A stretch of DNA of 64,000 bases from Incurvaria masculella (lineage: Eukaryota; Arthropoda; Insecta; Lepidoptera; Incurvariidae). Position numbers and translations under genes: made by a program. Where the stretch lies: the NCBI GenBank assembly GCA_946894095.1, contig OX335653.1:17179001-17243000 (forward strand), read 5' to 3'. Under the pieces are notes generated by a model. It saw nothing but the letters and a program-made list of their open reading frames with translations, was not told the DNA's origin and did no database searches. Shown here piece by piece: positions 11,001 to 22,133 of the stretch. Numbering within the stretch: position 1 is the first letter of the stretch; every line of letters begins with the position of its first letter.

Positions 11001-14000
11001 AAAAAAAAAAACTTGAATATAAGTGAGTTCAACGATGGTACTCATCGTTATTTAATTAGATTTTCAGCATTTATTACAAGAATACATTAAATTTCGGTAC
11101 GGCTAATAACAAAATGCCACTAATAATACATTTATTAAAAAGCCACTTCAACATTATATTAGGTCGGACTTAATTTAGTTTTTATATTGAAAACATTAGA
11201 TGGTAAACAGGTCCGATTTTTAAGTTAAATCATCAATTAGACACGTCACATTTCGTTAAACGTATACAGTTAACTTAAGGTTCCTTCAATACTTTTCAGA
11301 TAATGAGACGTGTGATAGGGCATTCCGCACTCAATCTATTATTTTTTCAGTATTTACTTTGGACTAAGGATAAGGAGTAAGGATACAAATAAAACCGGCC
11401 AAGTGCAAGTCGGACTCGCACACGAAGGGTTCCGTACCATCGTACCGAAAAAATCAGGTTTTTTTGTATGTATTTTAATTACTTTTTAATCTTACCTATT
11501 TGTTGTTATAGCGGCAAAATAAATACACACTCTGTGAAAATTTCAGCTGTCTATCTGTTACGGTTACTGAGATACAGCCCTGTGACAGACGGACGGACGG
11601 ACGGACGGACGGACGGACGGACGGACGGACGGACAGCGGAGGCTTAGTAATAGGGTTCCGTTTTCACCCTTTGGGTACGGAACCCTAATAAGGTGCATCG
11701 GTCGACATCAGATTACTTTATACATTTTTACACAATGACAATGTCTTAATACAAAAATCACTTCTGATTAGCGATCCCATACTTTAAATAAGTAATTTCA
11801 AACCTATTATATGCCACTGCAATTAAGTATAAATCATTGAAGTCGACGGCCACCACTGGATGTCAAAAACTATTTTTTGGAAGGTCGGACTTTTGAATGA
11901 CACCTGGACCCTCAGATTCAGACACTTTATTATTTTACATATACTTCGAGAAATGTGGGGCAATAAATACGAAATATTTTGTAATCAAGTACTACTATTA
12001 AAATATAATAAAAAATGTTAAACATTTGGAAATAAACATTTGCGATAAATAAGTTAGAAATTTGATAGGAATCCGAATAGGAAATAATACAAACCGTTCT
12101 ATTGTCTTGATCATGTTGTTATCTATATTTAGAACTTGAAGAGAATGAAGTCTATTGAAAGCATGATCAGGGATATTCGTAAATTTATTATAACTGAGCG
12201 TCAAATTATTCAATCCGACAAGAGCACTGAAAGCTGAGCTGTTTGATAATTTATTATGACTTAACAAAAGTACACTTATTTTTCTAGATTTATCAAACAC
12301 CTTCTCTGGCAAACTCAAAATGGCATTGTGGGACAAATCGACTGTAGTGAGATTTTCCATATCGGTCAATAAATCATCAGGTATTTCAGACAGAGTTTTA
12401 GAATGAGTTATTTTAATAGTCTGAAGTTTTCGGGTGTATTTAAATAAATGCTCCGGTAAACAAGTAAAGGGATTTAAATTTAGATATATTTCCTTTAAAT
12501 TTCTGAGCTCCGAGAACACGCCCTCGGGCAAGGTCTTCAGCGAGTTGTTGACTAAACTCAGTACTTGGAGGGACGGTAATTGCGCAAACGTAGATTTCTG
12601 CAGCTGCAAGTTGTTGTCTTCGAGGAACAGTCGCTCCAGTGCGGGCAGCGCGAACAGATCATCCGGCAATAAAGACAATCCGCAGTTACTGCAGGAAAGC
12701 ATTGTCAGATGATTTAGATTTCGAAAGATGTTCCCCGTGAAGTTCAATTTGTCAAAGTTCAATTTTAATTTTTGTAGTTGTTCCAAATCTTGAAATAAAT
12801 CGTCCGGTATATTTGTTATTTTGCTATTGTACAATTCCAGTTCTGTGACGTTTAGTTTTTCGAGCCCTTTGAGGTGTTTTCGTTGCAATGCTGCACTACC
12901 CGCGATTCTTGTAATCTTTAAAGTGCGTGTTGATGTAAAACCGAGAAATCTGATGGTTTCGGCATATGACGTAGGTGGCAGCGGACAGTCCTCTATGAAA
13001 AAGGATTTGTACAGTTGCGTGCGCCCTGTCAAGTTCCAACGTGGAATTTTCTCTACTTCCAAATTTGGGACAGACAGATTACAATATAGATTGAATCTAT
13101 ACTCAGGAATTATTTGTGTGGTGTAGGTTTTACTTTCTGAAACAAAACAATCGCTTTAGAGTTGATAGCAATGAGATAAAAACGAATATTGTGAATAGTA
13201 AATTAGTACTGAATTGTATAGGAAGTGACAACTATAAATTCTACTATACAAGTTCTACGAGGGTTTAAATAACTCCGTTCTTTAAAAACACGCTGTAGGG
13301 GTTAAGCGCTGAACCCATTGCTGTTTCTATTACATGGGTTCATTGCGACGGACATTTACAGGAGAAAGGATACGAAGTAATTATCGAATATCCTAATACG
13401 TATCAATTTTATAAGGTTGTATGTTAGCCTTTAAACATTATTTGTATTACCCATATGGCCTTGCCAATAAATTGTTTTTATTCCACTGCTTATCTTTGGT
13501 ACAGTTATATCAGACAAAAAAATATTATAAGATTCACTACCAACTAGTCACTCTTTGAGCGACCTCACGAGTCCGTCTTTTGGAACATTTGACAGATATT
13601 AACTTGTTTAAACATTTTCAAAAGCTGGCTCGTCCAAAAAAAATATACAGGTCGTTAACGGAGATTTTGTCCGAAAGCTAACCACGTATTCCTTGGCATA
13701 TTTGAAGCAAACAAGGTAGATGATCTCTAGAGGAGAATAACCGGACATGCGAAAGCATTTTTTCCAAATCATAAACGGAAACGCTCGGTCAATAATCTCG
13801 GATTAGAGAAGGGATAATTTAACCTATGTACACACACTAGGTTAGTCTTCATACGAAATTTACTGGAATCATAAGCTGCTGCGACCGCCGCCGCTGTATG
13901 CCCCGGCTACGGAGTCACTACTGCAAAAATACTGGGAGCGACGCAGGAAGCGAACACGAGAAGTTCTCGCAAGAGAAACTGTCAAACTCTATGTAAAAAA

Positions 14001-15669
14001 CAGTGTGACAGCTCGCAATTGACTCACCGACGAAAGTGATATTCAAGAGTACATCCAAGGACTTTGTTTATCCGGGTGAGATCCTGGGCAAATCCTGGGT
14101 CACTCGGTTCACTGATTGTCAAAACTAGAAGTTGATGCATTTTATCGCCATTTTGTTAAATTCTTTATGTACTCGGGTAACCTTAAGTCGCCTTTATTAG
14201 TAATATTTTTCGACAGCTTGAAATACGCGTGTATTGGTATTAATGTTTATTAGTAAGGCGTGCTGACGTTGTACATATACTGAAGTAAATATACCATTTC
14301 GTACTAAGCTGGTAAGACATATACTGAAGTAAATATACCATTTCGTACTAAGCTGGTAAGACGCTTATTCCAAGGAATGTGATATGTATGTATCTATTAT
14401 CGGCCGTGAAGCATGAACACATTAATTAAAGAAAGAGCCCAGTAAAAAGAACTACTTTATAAACATACTGCAAGGCTGGACCCTAACCAGCGAAACATAC
14501 CATTCGCCGTCTACCAATTTCGCCACCTGCTGTATACCCATAATTTGGAATTCTCCTACAGTCCCTCCTCCCGTAATTAATACCTCCTACTAATAACAGT
14601 GCTTAAGATTATACCTGCATTGATAAATTCATAACGCTTCAACTGCATGCGGATATTGACTGCAAAGATTGAACATTCAAAAATATTGCCGTCGTCACCA
14701 AAATAGTATTTGGCATTCCCATGTTGTGTGTTAGGCTAATATCTGACGGGCGGTGGTATTAGCCATCCATGTCCAGTTACAAAATAAAAAAAAAATAACA
14801 AAAAAAATAACCGACTTCAAAGAAAAAGCACTAAAAAGTAAAAAATAATTTCCATTTTTGTAGTTACGATTTCTGTTATTTTTGAGTCGGCGTCAGCCGG
14901 GCACGCGCTGCGCCAATCAAGAGAACCTAACCTAACCTAACCTAACCTAACCTAACCTAACCTAACCTAACCTTGGCTGACACCGACTCAAAAAATGACA
15001 GAAATCGTAACTACAAAAATGGAAATGTTTTTTTACTTTTTAGTGCTTTTTCTTTGAAGTCGGTTACATTTTTTGTTATTTTTTTTTATTTATTTATTTT
15101 CAGTGAATATAAAGTAAACTTACTAATTTGTACACGTCCTTTTCAATAAAAAAAGAATCACCGAAATCGGTTGGCGTTATTTTGAGTTATTCGTCCATTT
15201 GTCGTGCACATGTTAATACAAATTTAAGACTTATATGATTTTCTCATAGATATCATTGTCAGAACTTAACCAAATTAAAATGGGACCACTTGGGTAGCAC
15301 AAGCTTTCATTTAAAAAAATAATCATCAAAATCGGTTCACCCAGGCAAAAGTTATGAGGTAACAAACATAAAAAAAAAACATACAGACGAATTGATAACC
15401 TCCTCCTTTTTTTGAATTCGGTTAAAAAACAAAACATCTTTACCGGATTCTTTCAGCTTGCAAATGATTTCCCACTCGTATACAAGTACTTTATTTCTTG
15501 TATTTGGGTCACAGTACACTTCGTCGTCGGATCGGATAGTCGCAGGGTTGTCACAGTGGGCAGTCTCATTCTCAGCGAGGAGCTGAGGGGGTTCGTATTG
15601 GCATTTAACCGCAGGGAAGAGTAATAGGAGAGAATAAACTGCCAGCAGAGCTCGGGCGCGTACTGCCAT
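7289..15669 (-). CDS. TollB: Toll-family receptor with divergent TIR, six exons
   Basis: Coding exons on the - strand, in transcript order, are 15669-15444, 13136-12095, 10916-10691, 10541-9933, 9681-9514 and 8062-7289. Intron phases are 1, 2, 0, 0, 0 and the product is 1014 residues. Signal peptide at about 1-23 (LLLLFPAVKC); LRR ectodomain at about 120-550; first LRRCT in exon 4 (NPLHCDCKLF); a juxtamembrane LRR block; second LRRCT (NYLACDCNN); membrane segment at about 791-810 (YLIIGAVAIVSLILVILYY); TIR at about 844-979. Box 1 is KDVFLSYSNED and box 2 is HRDDWLGGG. The box 3 position reads YLKWEDPQLE, without the usual FW. The CPxxCxC cluster between the LRR blocks is reduced to GRCSLIEK. 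Known of the family: Toll receptors bind Spaetzle-type cytokines and signal through MyD88 at the membrane. Inference: a fast-evolving paralogue of TollC that may bind or signal differently. No frame breaks were seen. Confidence 0.9.
8925..9303 (-). mobile_element. Family B SINE, full length, in TollB intron 5
   Basis: From TGACATGGATGGCTAATACC to the tRNA-like head (GGTATCGAACCCGGGCCTCT on +, B-box complement, and CCCCGCGCCACTAGGA). Well preserved. Confidence 0.88.
9514..9681 (-). CDS. TollB exon 5 (juxtamembrane LRR and LRRCT)
   Basis: This exon is 56 codons, phase 0 at both ends (acceptor TTACAG|AAACTT, donor AAT|GTGAGT). It encodes KLDLRDNNMEYLDD, then LSGNYLACDCNNKEI, the start of the membrane-proximal cysteine cap completed in exon 6. 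Confidence 0.85.
9933..10541 (-). CDS. TollB exon 4 (LRRCT and degenerate LRRNT)
   Basis: The acceptor is TTGTTTCAG|ATTCGA and the donor is GAG|GTAAAT; both ends are phase 0, 203 codons. It contains the LRRCT signature NNPLHCDCKLFSFVEY. Where TollC reads CPKGCNCFARAYDLASIMDC, this exon keeps only GRC and IINC. NHTELILDNNII and LALRNTSLQLNPGDIP then restart the LRRs. Confidence 0.85.
10691..10916 (-). CDS. TollB exon 3 (LRRs)
   Basis: The acceptor is a T-tract plus CAG|TGATGC and the donor is AGT|GTAAGT (phase 0). It encodes residues 423-498: DAFQGLQRLEKLNLASNQL, LQELDLSNNNMTFIP and LSFLNLMNNHISKIES. It is 37 codons shorter than TollC exon 3, mainly in the middle. Confidence 0.85.
11391..11690 (+). 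repeat. Family A repeat, full length, in TollB intron 2
   Basis: Starts AAAACCGGCCAAGTGCAAGT, has GGACTCGCACACGAAGGGTT and a (GGAC)n run of about 48 bp (11590-11637), and ends GGGTACGGAACCCTAATA. Confidence 0.9.
12095..13136 (-). CDS. TollB exon 2 (main LRR block)
   Basis: The acceptor is TTGTTTTGTTTCAG|AAAG and the donor is CG|GTTTGT, a weak but plausible site, phase 2. The exon encodes residues 76-422: the N-terminal cap with ECxLPPTSYAE-like DCPLPPTSYAE, HLKGLEKL, and about ten LRRs such as LTTVDLSHNAILSLPEKVF. The donor was set by alignment with TollC exon 2, which leaves at the same codon position (IETIS versus IKTIE). Confidence 0.85.
14273..14360. repeat. 44-bp tandem duplication
   Basis: Two exact copies beginning ACATATACTGAAGTAAAT (14273 and 14317), in TollB intron 1. 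Non-coding. Confidence 0.95.
14708..14786 (+). repeat. Family B SINE, 3' end
   Basis: GTTGTGTGTTAGGCTAATAT and GGTATTAGCCATCCATGTCC; immediately upstream of the foldback element in TollB intron 1. Confidence 0.8.
14797..15430 (-). mobile_element. Foldback MITE-like element with (CCTAA)n loop
   Basis: Arms CCATTTTTGTAGTTACGATT (about 14852) and its inverse (about 15005) flank a loop with GGGCACGCGCTGCGCCAATC and the CCTAA run. An outer inverted pair ACCGACTTCAAAGAAAAAGC and its complement (15042-15065) lies outside. A unique part ends ACCTCCTCCTTTTTTTGAAT near 15420. The same element in the opposite orientation is at 54248-54830 without the CCTAA run. It ends about 13 bp from the TollB exon 1 donor. 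Confidence 0.85.
14926..14974. repeat. (CCTAA)n interstitial telomere-type repeat
   Basis: About nine CCTAA units, the complement of the insect telomere unit TTAGG, in the loop of the foldback element. The flanks are AATCAAGAGAA and TTGGCTGACACC. Confidence 0.95.
15444..15669 (-). CDS. TollB exon 1 (signal peptide)
   Basis: The ATG at 15669 begins a classic signal peptide (MAVRARALLAVYSLLLLFPA). The exon ends in WEIICKLKESG at the donor GTAAAG (15443). The phase is 1, matching TollA and TollC. It is longer than the other first exons (75 codons), with three extra cysteines. A MITE-like repeat ends about 13 bp inside the intron. Confidence 0.8.
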
Positions 15670-17005
15670 CTCCCATGGACTTCAGCGGTGTCTGTATTTC
15701 AAATTGTTCATTGAAACGACCTGCAAGAGGCGATGCAGATGTGTTAAGGCTGTACTGAAGTCACAAGAAATATAAGATTCTGATAATTTTAATAAATACT
15801 TTCTTTTTCCGTTGGTCAAGGCACAAATTTGGACGGCGACTGCTATAAAAATAGCGAAATCGTCTTCCAGGACCTAACGATTCCCTACCAATAAACGTTC
15901 TCAGATTTTAATCATTTTCACTTGAGAAAGCTTCATTTCGACGTATGGACGTATTCATGTCGGTATGTTTTGATTTTATTGTGAATATCTGTATTTTTTA
16001 AGTAAAAAAAAAATTAAAATGAACGCAAAAAAGACACCTTTTTGCAATGTTTATTAGCTTATATTTTATATTAAAAAAATTAAAACATACAGACATACAT
16101 TTCTTTGATGAATTTTAAATCCAAAATTTAATAAACATGGTAAAACATTAAGAGCATGGAAACAGTTATCGACCGTAGTATGGGAAATTGATAGGGTCAC
16201 CACTCTCTTCAGTTTCTATTGTACACTTTATATTATTTTAATATTCTTGGAATAGTACTAGTTTTAGAATCAATGTTAATAAGTTCTTTTGAGTTTCAGC
16301 GACTTCTACTGGAAGAAATGACTCTTAGTGATAAATCCGCCTTTGTGCAGTATTGTTGTTTTGCTGCATGTTTTCTCTGTAATTGTATATTTTCCTTTGT
16401 GCACAACATGCATTCATTCATTGAGATTTTTGGGATATGTAATTGTTTTTATCAAATTCGGTTTAAAAGCAGCTTTATTTCAGCCAGTTTTCGCGGAGAC
16501 AAATCACTTTTATACCTAAAATCTCAAATTTCAAAACTACTTAATATTGTTTCTGACTTAGATGAAAAATAATCTAAGGTTTCTGACTAATAATTTCACT
16601 TTCACAGTGTAAGTCTGCATCTAACACAAAAATAAAAATCGATGAAAACAAACAACACAACAGACATGCCAAAACACTTCAGCAAACTGCAACTGACTTA
16701 TATATAAATATGTATAAAACTTATATATGTATATGTATTCGTTTATTACTTTAAAGATATTAATATATGTATTAAGGTGTAAATTATTGTTTATGTATGT
16801 GTATGAATATATATATTGGTTTCTGTCACCCTTTACGCATTACGTATTACCTACATTTTCTTTTTCAATTCTTATCCTCATCACCCCCAAATCACTGGAA
16901 GAAATCACTTTTAGTGATAAGTCCGCCTTTGTGCAGTTTCGCTCTGTTAGATTTAATTTTTCTGTAAATAGTTTTTAATGTAATTTGCACAATAAAGAAT
17001 TTATT
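15670..17005. other. Upstream of TollB; no gene seen
   Basis: This includes the presumed TollB promoter. No TATA box, NF-kB-like site or untranslated exon could be supported. AT-rich retroposon tails lie at 16310-16365 and 16895-17030. Confidence 0.5.
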
Positions 17006-17030
17006 TCTTTCTTTCTTTCTTTCTTTCTGA
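16895..17030 (+). repeat. LINE/SINE 3' end
   Basis: Contains TGGAAGAAATCACTTTTAGT, GATAAGTCCGCCTTTGTGCA and CACAATAAAGAATTTATTTC, a retroposon 3' end that I recall as common in Lepidoptera. Further partial copies are at 16310-16365 and 51968-52035. Confidence 0.7.
17006..17030. repeat. (CTTT)n microsatellite after an AATAAAG end
   Basis: Follows TTGCACAATAAAGAATTTAT; it is the simple tail of a LINE or SINE 3' end whose last part runs from about 16895 (TGGAAGAAATCACTTTTAGT). Confidence 0.85.
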
Positions 17031-17070
17031 CTGCTTGTTGAATAATGACAGTAAATCAATGTTACTATTT

Positions 17071-17320
17071 AAAAAAACCGGCCTAGTGCGAGTTGGACTC
17101 GCACACAAACGAACGACCTAAATAAATCACGGTTCTTGTATTGTGGCCCCCTTTCAATATTTATTTTTTTCGTTACAGCGGCAACAGAAATACACACTCT
17201 GTGTAAATTTCAGCTAATAACCTATTATGGTTCATGAGATACAGCCCTGTGACGGACGGGCGGACAGACAGCGGAGGCTTAGTAATAAGGTTCCGTTGGC
17301 TCCCTTTGGGTATGGTTTCG
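17071..17320 (+). repeat. Family A repeat
   Basis: Starts AAAAAAACCGGCCTAGTGCG; diverged head, standard middle and an altered end (GGGTATGGTTTCG). Confidence 0.85.
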
Positions 17321-17438
17321 TTTTATATCGTGCATGCACTTCTTAGATAACTATCAGAGAAAGAAGAATGATGTGCAGGTCAGCGAAAATCAAATAGTGA
17401 CATGACTTGGTGTAGTTTGACTACCAGACGTTGAATAA

Positions 17439-18947
17439 ATGTCAGTCAGTGAGTCAGCGTGTTTGCGTCCACTGCTGCACATACGCCTCTCCAATTTTTT
17501 TCCAGTCCTCCCGGCCCTCCGCAACCACTGCTTTCCGCCGAGGCACTTGATGTCGTCGTCCTACCTGGCGGTTGGTCTTCTCACACTCCGTTTTCCTGTC
17601 CACGGCCGCCAGCGTAGGACACGGTTACTCCAACAGTCGTCGTCTCTTTGGCTGACGTGACTAGCCCACTGTCCAATATCGACTATTCTGGTACATCGGC
17701 GGATTGCCTCGTTGCGTACCATATCCCGTAGCGATATTCCTATCATGGCTCGCTCTATTGATCGCTGGGCAACTTTTAACTTCCGTCAGAGTCCACGATT
17801 CACACCCGTACGTCATAACTGGGAGGATGTATTCTGGTCTTTAAATTTTGCGGAAGGTCGGACCTCAGAGCGAATTTAAGTTTCCCGAAAGTAGCCCAAC
17901 CCAGTTAAATTCGTCTCTCGACCTTCTTAGTCGGACCTTGCCTACAAAGCCACAGTATTTGCCGAGATATACGTACTCTTCAACTTGTTCGATTACTGCT
18001 CCGTTGATAACCTTTTTTCCTCCCGCCACAACCTCGGTCGCCATGACCTTGGTTTTGTCCGGTTCAATCCAACCTTAATAGACGCTTTATAAAGGTCTTC
18101 CAGCATGGTCTGAAGCTGAACTCGGGAATTCGACAATAGAACAATGTCATCGGAGAAGCGAAGAAGACTGAGGAAATCTCCATTAACTTTTATATCTATG
18201 TTATCCCACTCAAGCGTCTTGAATACATCTTCTAATGCGTTCGTGAAAAGCTTGGGAGATCACATCTCCTTGCCTCACGCCTTTACCAAGAGAGATGGGC
18301 TGGGTATTTTCATTGAGCCTCACAGTCATTGTCGCGGACCGATACAGGTTTCGGAATACCTCGATGTAGCGGTGGTCGATTCTTTCGAAAGCAAGCACGA
18401 AAGCAAGGCAGAGCGGCTTGTTGAACTCCTCGCACTTCTGCATCACGTATCTCCCAGTAAATATGTGATCCATGGTGCCATATCCTTTCCTACACCCAGA
18501 TTGCTCACGAGACTGGTACTGATCCAGCCTCTGTGTCAGCCGATTCGTGATGACACGTGGCAAAAAAGTGAGATAGCTATCGACCTATCTCACTTTTCTT
18601 TAACTTTACCCTATCCCCCTTTTTGTGAAACAGAACAACGACACTATTTAGCCTTGCAGCCGGAACGACACCATTTTCAAGAACTGCACTGCAAAGTCCC
18701 TGCAGTTCCTTAAAAATGGTAAGACCTATCTTGAAGGAACTGCAGCATTAAGCAGTTCCGTCGTTATCCCGTGCTCACCTGGAGCCTATTGTTTTTTAAA
18801 TCCCTTCAAAGCAGCCTTTATCTCATATACACTAATCTCCGGTAGATCCCCGGTGTACCTAGTGTCGAGTGAGCGGCTCACGCCTCTCAGAGTCGAGTGG
18901 TTTGCTTGGACTCGGGGCAGGAAATCTGCGGAGTACAGTTCCAGTAC
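17439..18947 (-). pseudogene. RTE-clade LINE, 5'-truncated and decayed
   Basis: On the - strand, pieces of an RTE-type reverse transcriptase can be followed: ELPEISVYEIKAALKGF (about 18850), VVVLFHKKGDRVKLK (18620), RVITNRLTQRLDQYQSREQS (18560), KGYGTMDHI, IDHRYIEVFRNLYRSATMTV and KGVRQGDVIS (18270). The catalytic YADD part is missing or shifted. The C-terminal domain reappears as GISLRDMVRNEAIRR (17740) and RDDDCWSNRVLRWRPWTG. Several frameshifts and deletions. The 3' end is a short CTGA-type tail (GTCAGTCAGTGAGTCAG on +). Confidence 0.8.
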
Positions 18948-20412
18948 AGAAAAAAAAATGTATGGTCGGTGATCCCGTAAAGAACATTAGCTAGTTAATA
19001 CGAAGCGGAATATTGTTATCACATGCCGGGTGTCATGCCGCGTCGCTTGACCTCTGATAATGACGCAAAATTTAAAAACAACTCGTACCTACTTGGCTTT
19101 TCCCTGCTATCATCTTCTATGGATTTCTTCACAGAATATCTATTTTGACAGTGAACAAAAAATGGATAACTGGGCCCCATACAAAAAACGTATTTTTTTT
19201 TTGTGTTAAATCTTGTACTACGGTACCAAAGATAATACAAGTCCGACTCGCACTTGTCCGGTTTTTTAATTATGTTCTTCAAAATAATCCATACCATAAG
19301 GTTTCGATTGGCAATAATTTTAGCTGTCGGTCGATCGCGTTATTGGCCAGTAGCCAGAAATCGTCAGATATCAGAAAATACCGCATGTGCTTCAAAATTA
19401 TACTGATAATTTCTACTGAACCCACGGTTCTATTATACATTTATTTGCTTTTCGTCGTGTGAAAGCATATTATTTTATTCCTTGGCGTCAAAGGGTCGTT
19501 TCACAGAGCGATTGTTCAGTCGTCGCAAAATGACCTTTAGTATAATGTATTAATGTTATTTCAATAAAATCTTGTGAAATTACTGGCTGGAAGCATTATT
19601 TTTTCTTTCATTCTAAGATTGGGCTTCATGTGGTACGCTAGTACACAGTGTACCTTCTTGGGTTATAAATCTACCTTCCTGATTATGATGTCCTAGAGGT
19701 TGGATAAGCCCGATGAAGTTCTATAAGCACTAGGAGGCGTATTCAGAGAGAACCTGTCAAAACTTAGTACGAGATTAGAACCGGACTAACGATACAAAAA
19801 CCGGTTTAGTCCCGCGTACTAAAGTTAGTCCGCCCACTCTGAATACTGCCGAAAGTCGTATAGGTCGCGCGACACTTATGACCGTTTAGATAGAGCGGTA
19901 CTCGAACTGTATTCGTTGAGGGCCAACACAAATTATGTTTTTTTGAAGGGCCGCATTACTTAATTGATTGTGTCATGTCTTGGTCTTATGTAATCTAGTT
20001 GTGGGTGCACAGGTGCACTCGGCACGACGGGCGACATAGAAATTTTGGCCATACCTGCGCGAGCTCAGGGGGTCTACTCATGACATTCTCACCTGTGTTT
20101 CACCGATGGCTCACCGGTGAGTCACAACGCTTTCGTACTCATGACATGACAGACGCGAGGCACTCTAGCGTTGTCCCTTTCAAATTATTGTAATTAGAGT
20201 GCAATGACACTACATAACATTTGATGTTTGATGACGTCAGGCCAGAGTGTTTCATTTTCATCTGAGACCAACTCATTTTCGCTTTCCTGAGTGGATATGC
20301 GGTACATACATACAACTAGTGGCTGTCTGAGTTGTGGATCTCGCGAGTATTTTTGAACATTTTTTTTTATTTTTTTAATACTGCCTAGACTAACCAAATT
20401 GTGTGATTTATA
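18948..20412. other. Intergenic; no gene seen
   Basis: Holds a family A head (19172-19270). The sequence at 19735-19850 (GTATTCAGAG..., AGTCCGCCCACTCTGAATAC) recurs at 22365-22505 and 23035-23625: an old dispersed repeat. Confidence 0.5.
19172..19270 (-). repeat. Family A repeat, head only
   Basis: GGGCCCCATACAAAAAACGT to AAGTCCGACTCGCACTTGTC and CGGTTTTTT, the inverse head of the family. Confidence 0.75.
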
Positions 20413-20574
20413 TGTTGGCTTGGGAAGACCACCCGCCAGGTGGGACGACGACATCAAGTGCGTCGGCGGAAAAAAGTGATTCCGTACCGCTGAGGGCCGG
20501 AAGGACTGGAGGAAAATTGGAGTCGTATGTCCAGCAGTAAACGCAAACACGCTGACAGACTGACTGACTGTCAG
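20413..20574 (+). pseudogene. RTE LINE 3' end fragment
   Basis: A short copy of the same family as 17439-18947 and 52636-53060. It encodes GRPPARWDDDIKCVGGK and FRTAEGRKDW, then the conserved GTCCAGCAGT and GCAAACACGCTGAC, and ends in a CTGACTGACTG tail. Confidence 0.75.
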
Positions 20575-20737
20575 GATTTGGTAGGCACCTACCGATATGT
20601 AGATAAGTATTTAAAATTCTATATCCACGGGCGTCTGCCTGTTCCATATGCTGATTATTGATGATTGAGAAGGCAAATCTAGCTTTAATATTCTAGAAAC
20701 TTTTAAAAGTGGCCATATTCTACGCATTGTTGTTTTT

Positions 20738-20915
20738 TAGGGATCCGTACCCAAAGGCTGCCAACAGAACCCTATTGCTAAGTCTCCGCTGCCCGTCCAT
20801 CCGTCCGTCCGTCCATCTGTCACAGGGCTGTATCTCATGAACCGTAATAGGTAGGCAGCTGAAACATTTACGGAGTGTGAATTCATTATGCCGCTATAAC
20901 AACATATAGGTAAAA
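20738..20915 (-). repeat. Family A repeat, tail half
   Basis: TAGGGATCCGTACCCAAAGG, (GTCC)n and CACAGGGCTGTATCTCATGA, ending TAGGTAAAATAAAG. Confidence 0.85.
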
Positions 20916-22120
20916 TAAAGAAATCATAAGAAATCTTGCATGATTATGAACCCAATTGAAAACCAGCATAGTACCATTTTGAAGCCCTCTATATTCTCCA
21001 GGACATTTATTTAAGTTTTTAGATCTCATTTCGTTTTCGTGTATAATAAGATTCCTTGAAAAAAGTTCGATAGGAAAAGGTAATATAATTGGGTTTTTTT
21101 TAAACAAAAAAAATACTTTGTAGTATTCTTTCAGTAACGCTCTCTCTCATTTCTCTATCCCAATAGAGAAATCCCCCGTTTGCACTTTTCACTCAAAGCA
21201 CTTTCAATTCTGAATAGAACCCCAATCGATCGACCTATGACTTTATTTGTATGCTCTCAGATGCAAGTAATACCTGATGTACTTGGGAAACCGGTGCAGC
21301 AAAGATCCAGCCGACATTGTAATAATACGATTACTCATTCGGTTACTCCATATGAACAGGAAAAGCGACAGGTCTTTTAAAGGATACAGTGTAATAATAA
21401 CCCACATAATATAATGTGAATTCCGTATCAAACTGTGTAGTCGCGTCCAACTAACAGCCAGCACATTCACGTATCACCACATCACAGCACGGACTGCCGG
21501 CCACTTATGCGAGCGCGCGCACGCTCGGTGAGAGTTCGATACCAACAATCGCCCGCCATTAGTGTCATATTTATTTCCAGTTGGCGTGCATGCAGCATGT
21601 AAGCAGTAGCTAGTTCGCCTACGATTTCGGGACGAGCAACATCAAATAATCGCTTCAATAAATAGCATCCTGTTAAGTTCTTACGTACCGTTGGAACGCG
21701 AGAAAATCAGGAAGCGAATTCGTAAGCAAACTCACTCGCCAGCGCTGCCGCCATTGTATTGGGTGGCTACGGCGCCACCACGCGTTTACACAACGAGTTT
21801 AGGAACATACGAATTTACGAAAGCAAATGTGACAATAGTTAGATCGTTGCGTTTATGTAATCATAATAACATTATTTATTGCATTCCTTTGAAAAATGGC
21901 CGCAAAAGGTGGGCAGCACGCCCAAGGGTATTCTATACAGTTTGCTGGGGGTCACTCACGAAGAAGGCGCCCCAAGATGACACCGATGCTTTGGAAGGAA
22001 ACCCTACCCTAGCCTGGATCCAGGTCTAAAGGGATAGGGAACGCTCCTTGGTGCTGGTGACTGTTGGCTGGCTTCCCCTTGCGCCGTCGCCGGCCAGGAT
22101 GCCGACACTCCACGATTTCA

Positions 22121-22133
22121 CACACACACACAC
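22121..22133. repeat. (CA)n microsatellite
   Basis: A short CA run in intergenic DNA, followed by CCCTCTCTCACCC. Confidence 0.8.

Noticed and set aside
14926..14974. Telomere or chromosome-fusion scar
   Set aside because: The CCTAA run is short and lies in the loop of a repeat that also exists without it.
16219..16572. 117-codon hydrophobic + frame
   Set aside because: AT-rich retroposon-related DNA including a piece of the LINE/SINE 3' end; hydrophobicity reflects T-rich codons.
21691..22029. 112-codon + frame
   Set aside because: No recognisable domain, no homologue in the window and no clear splice sites.
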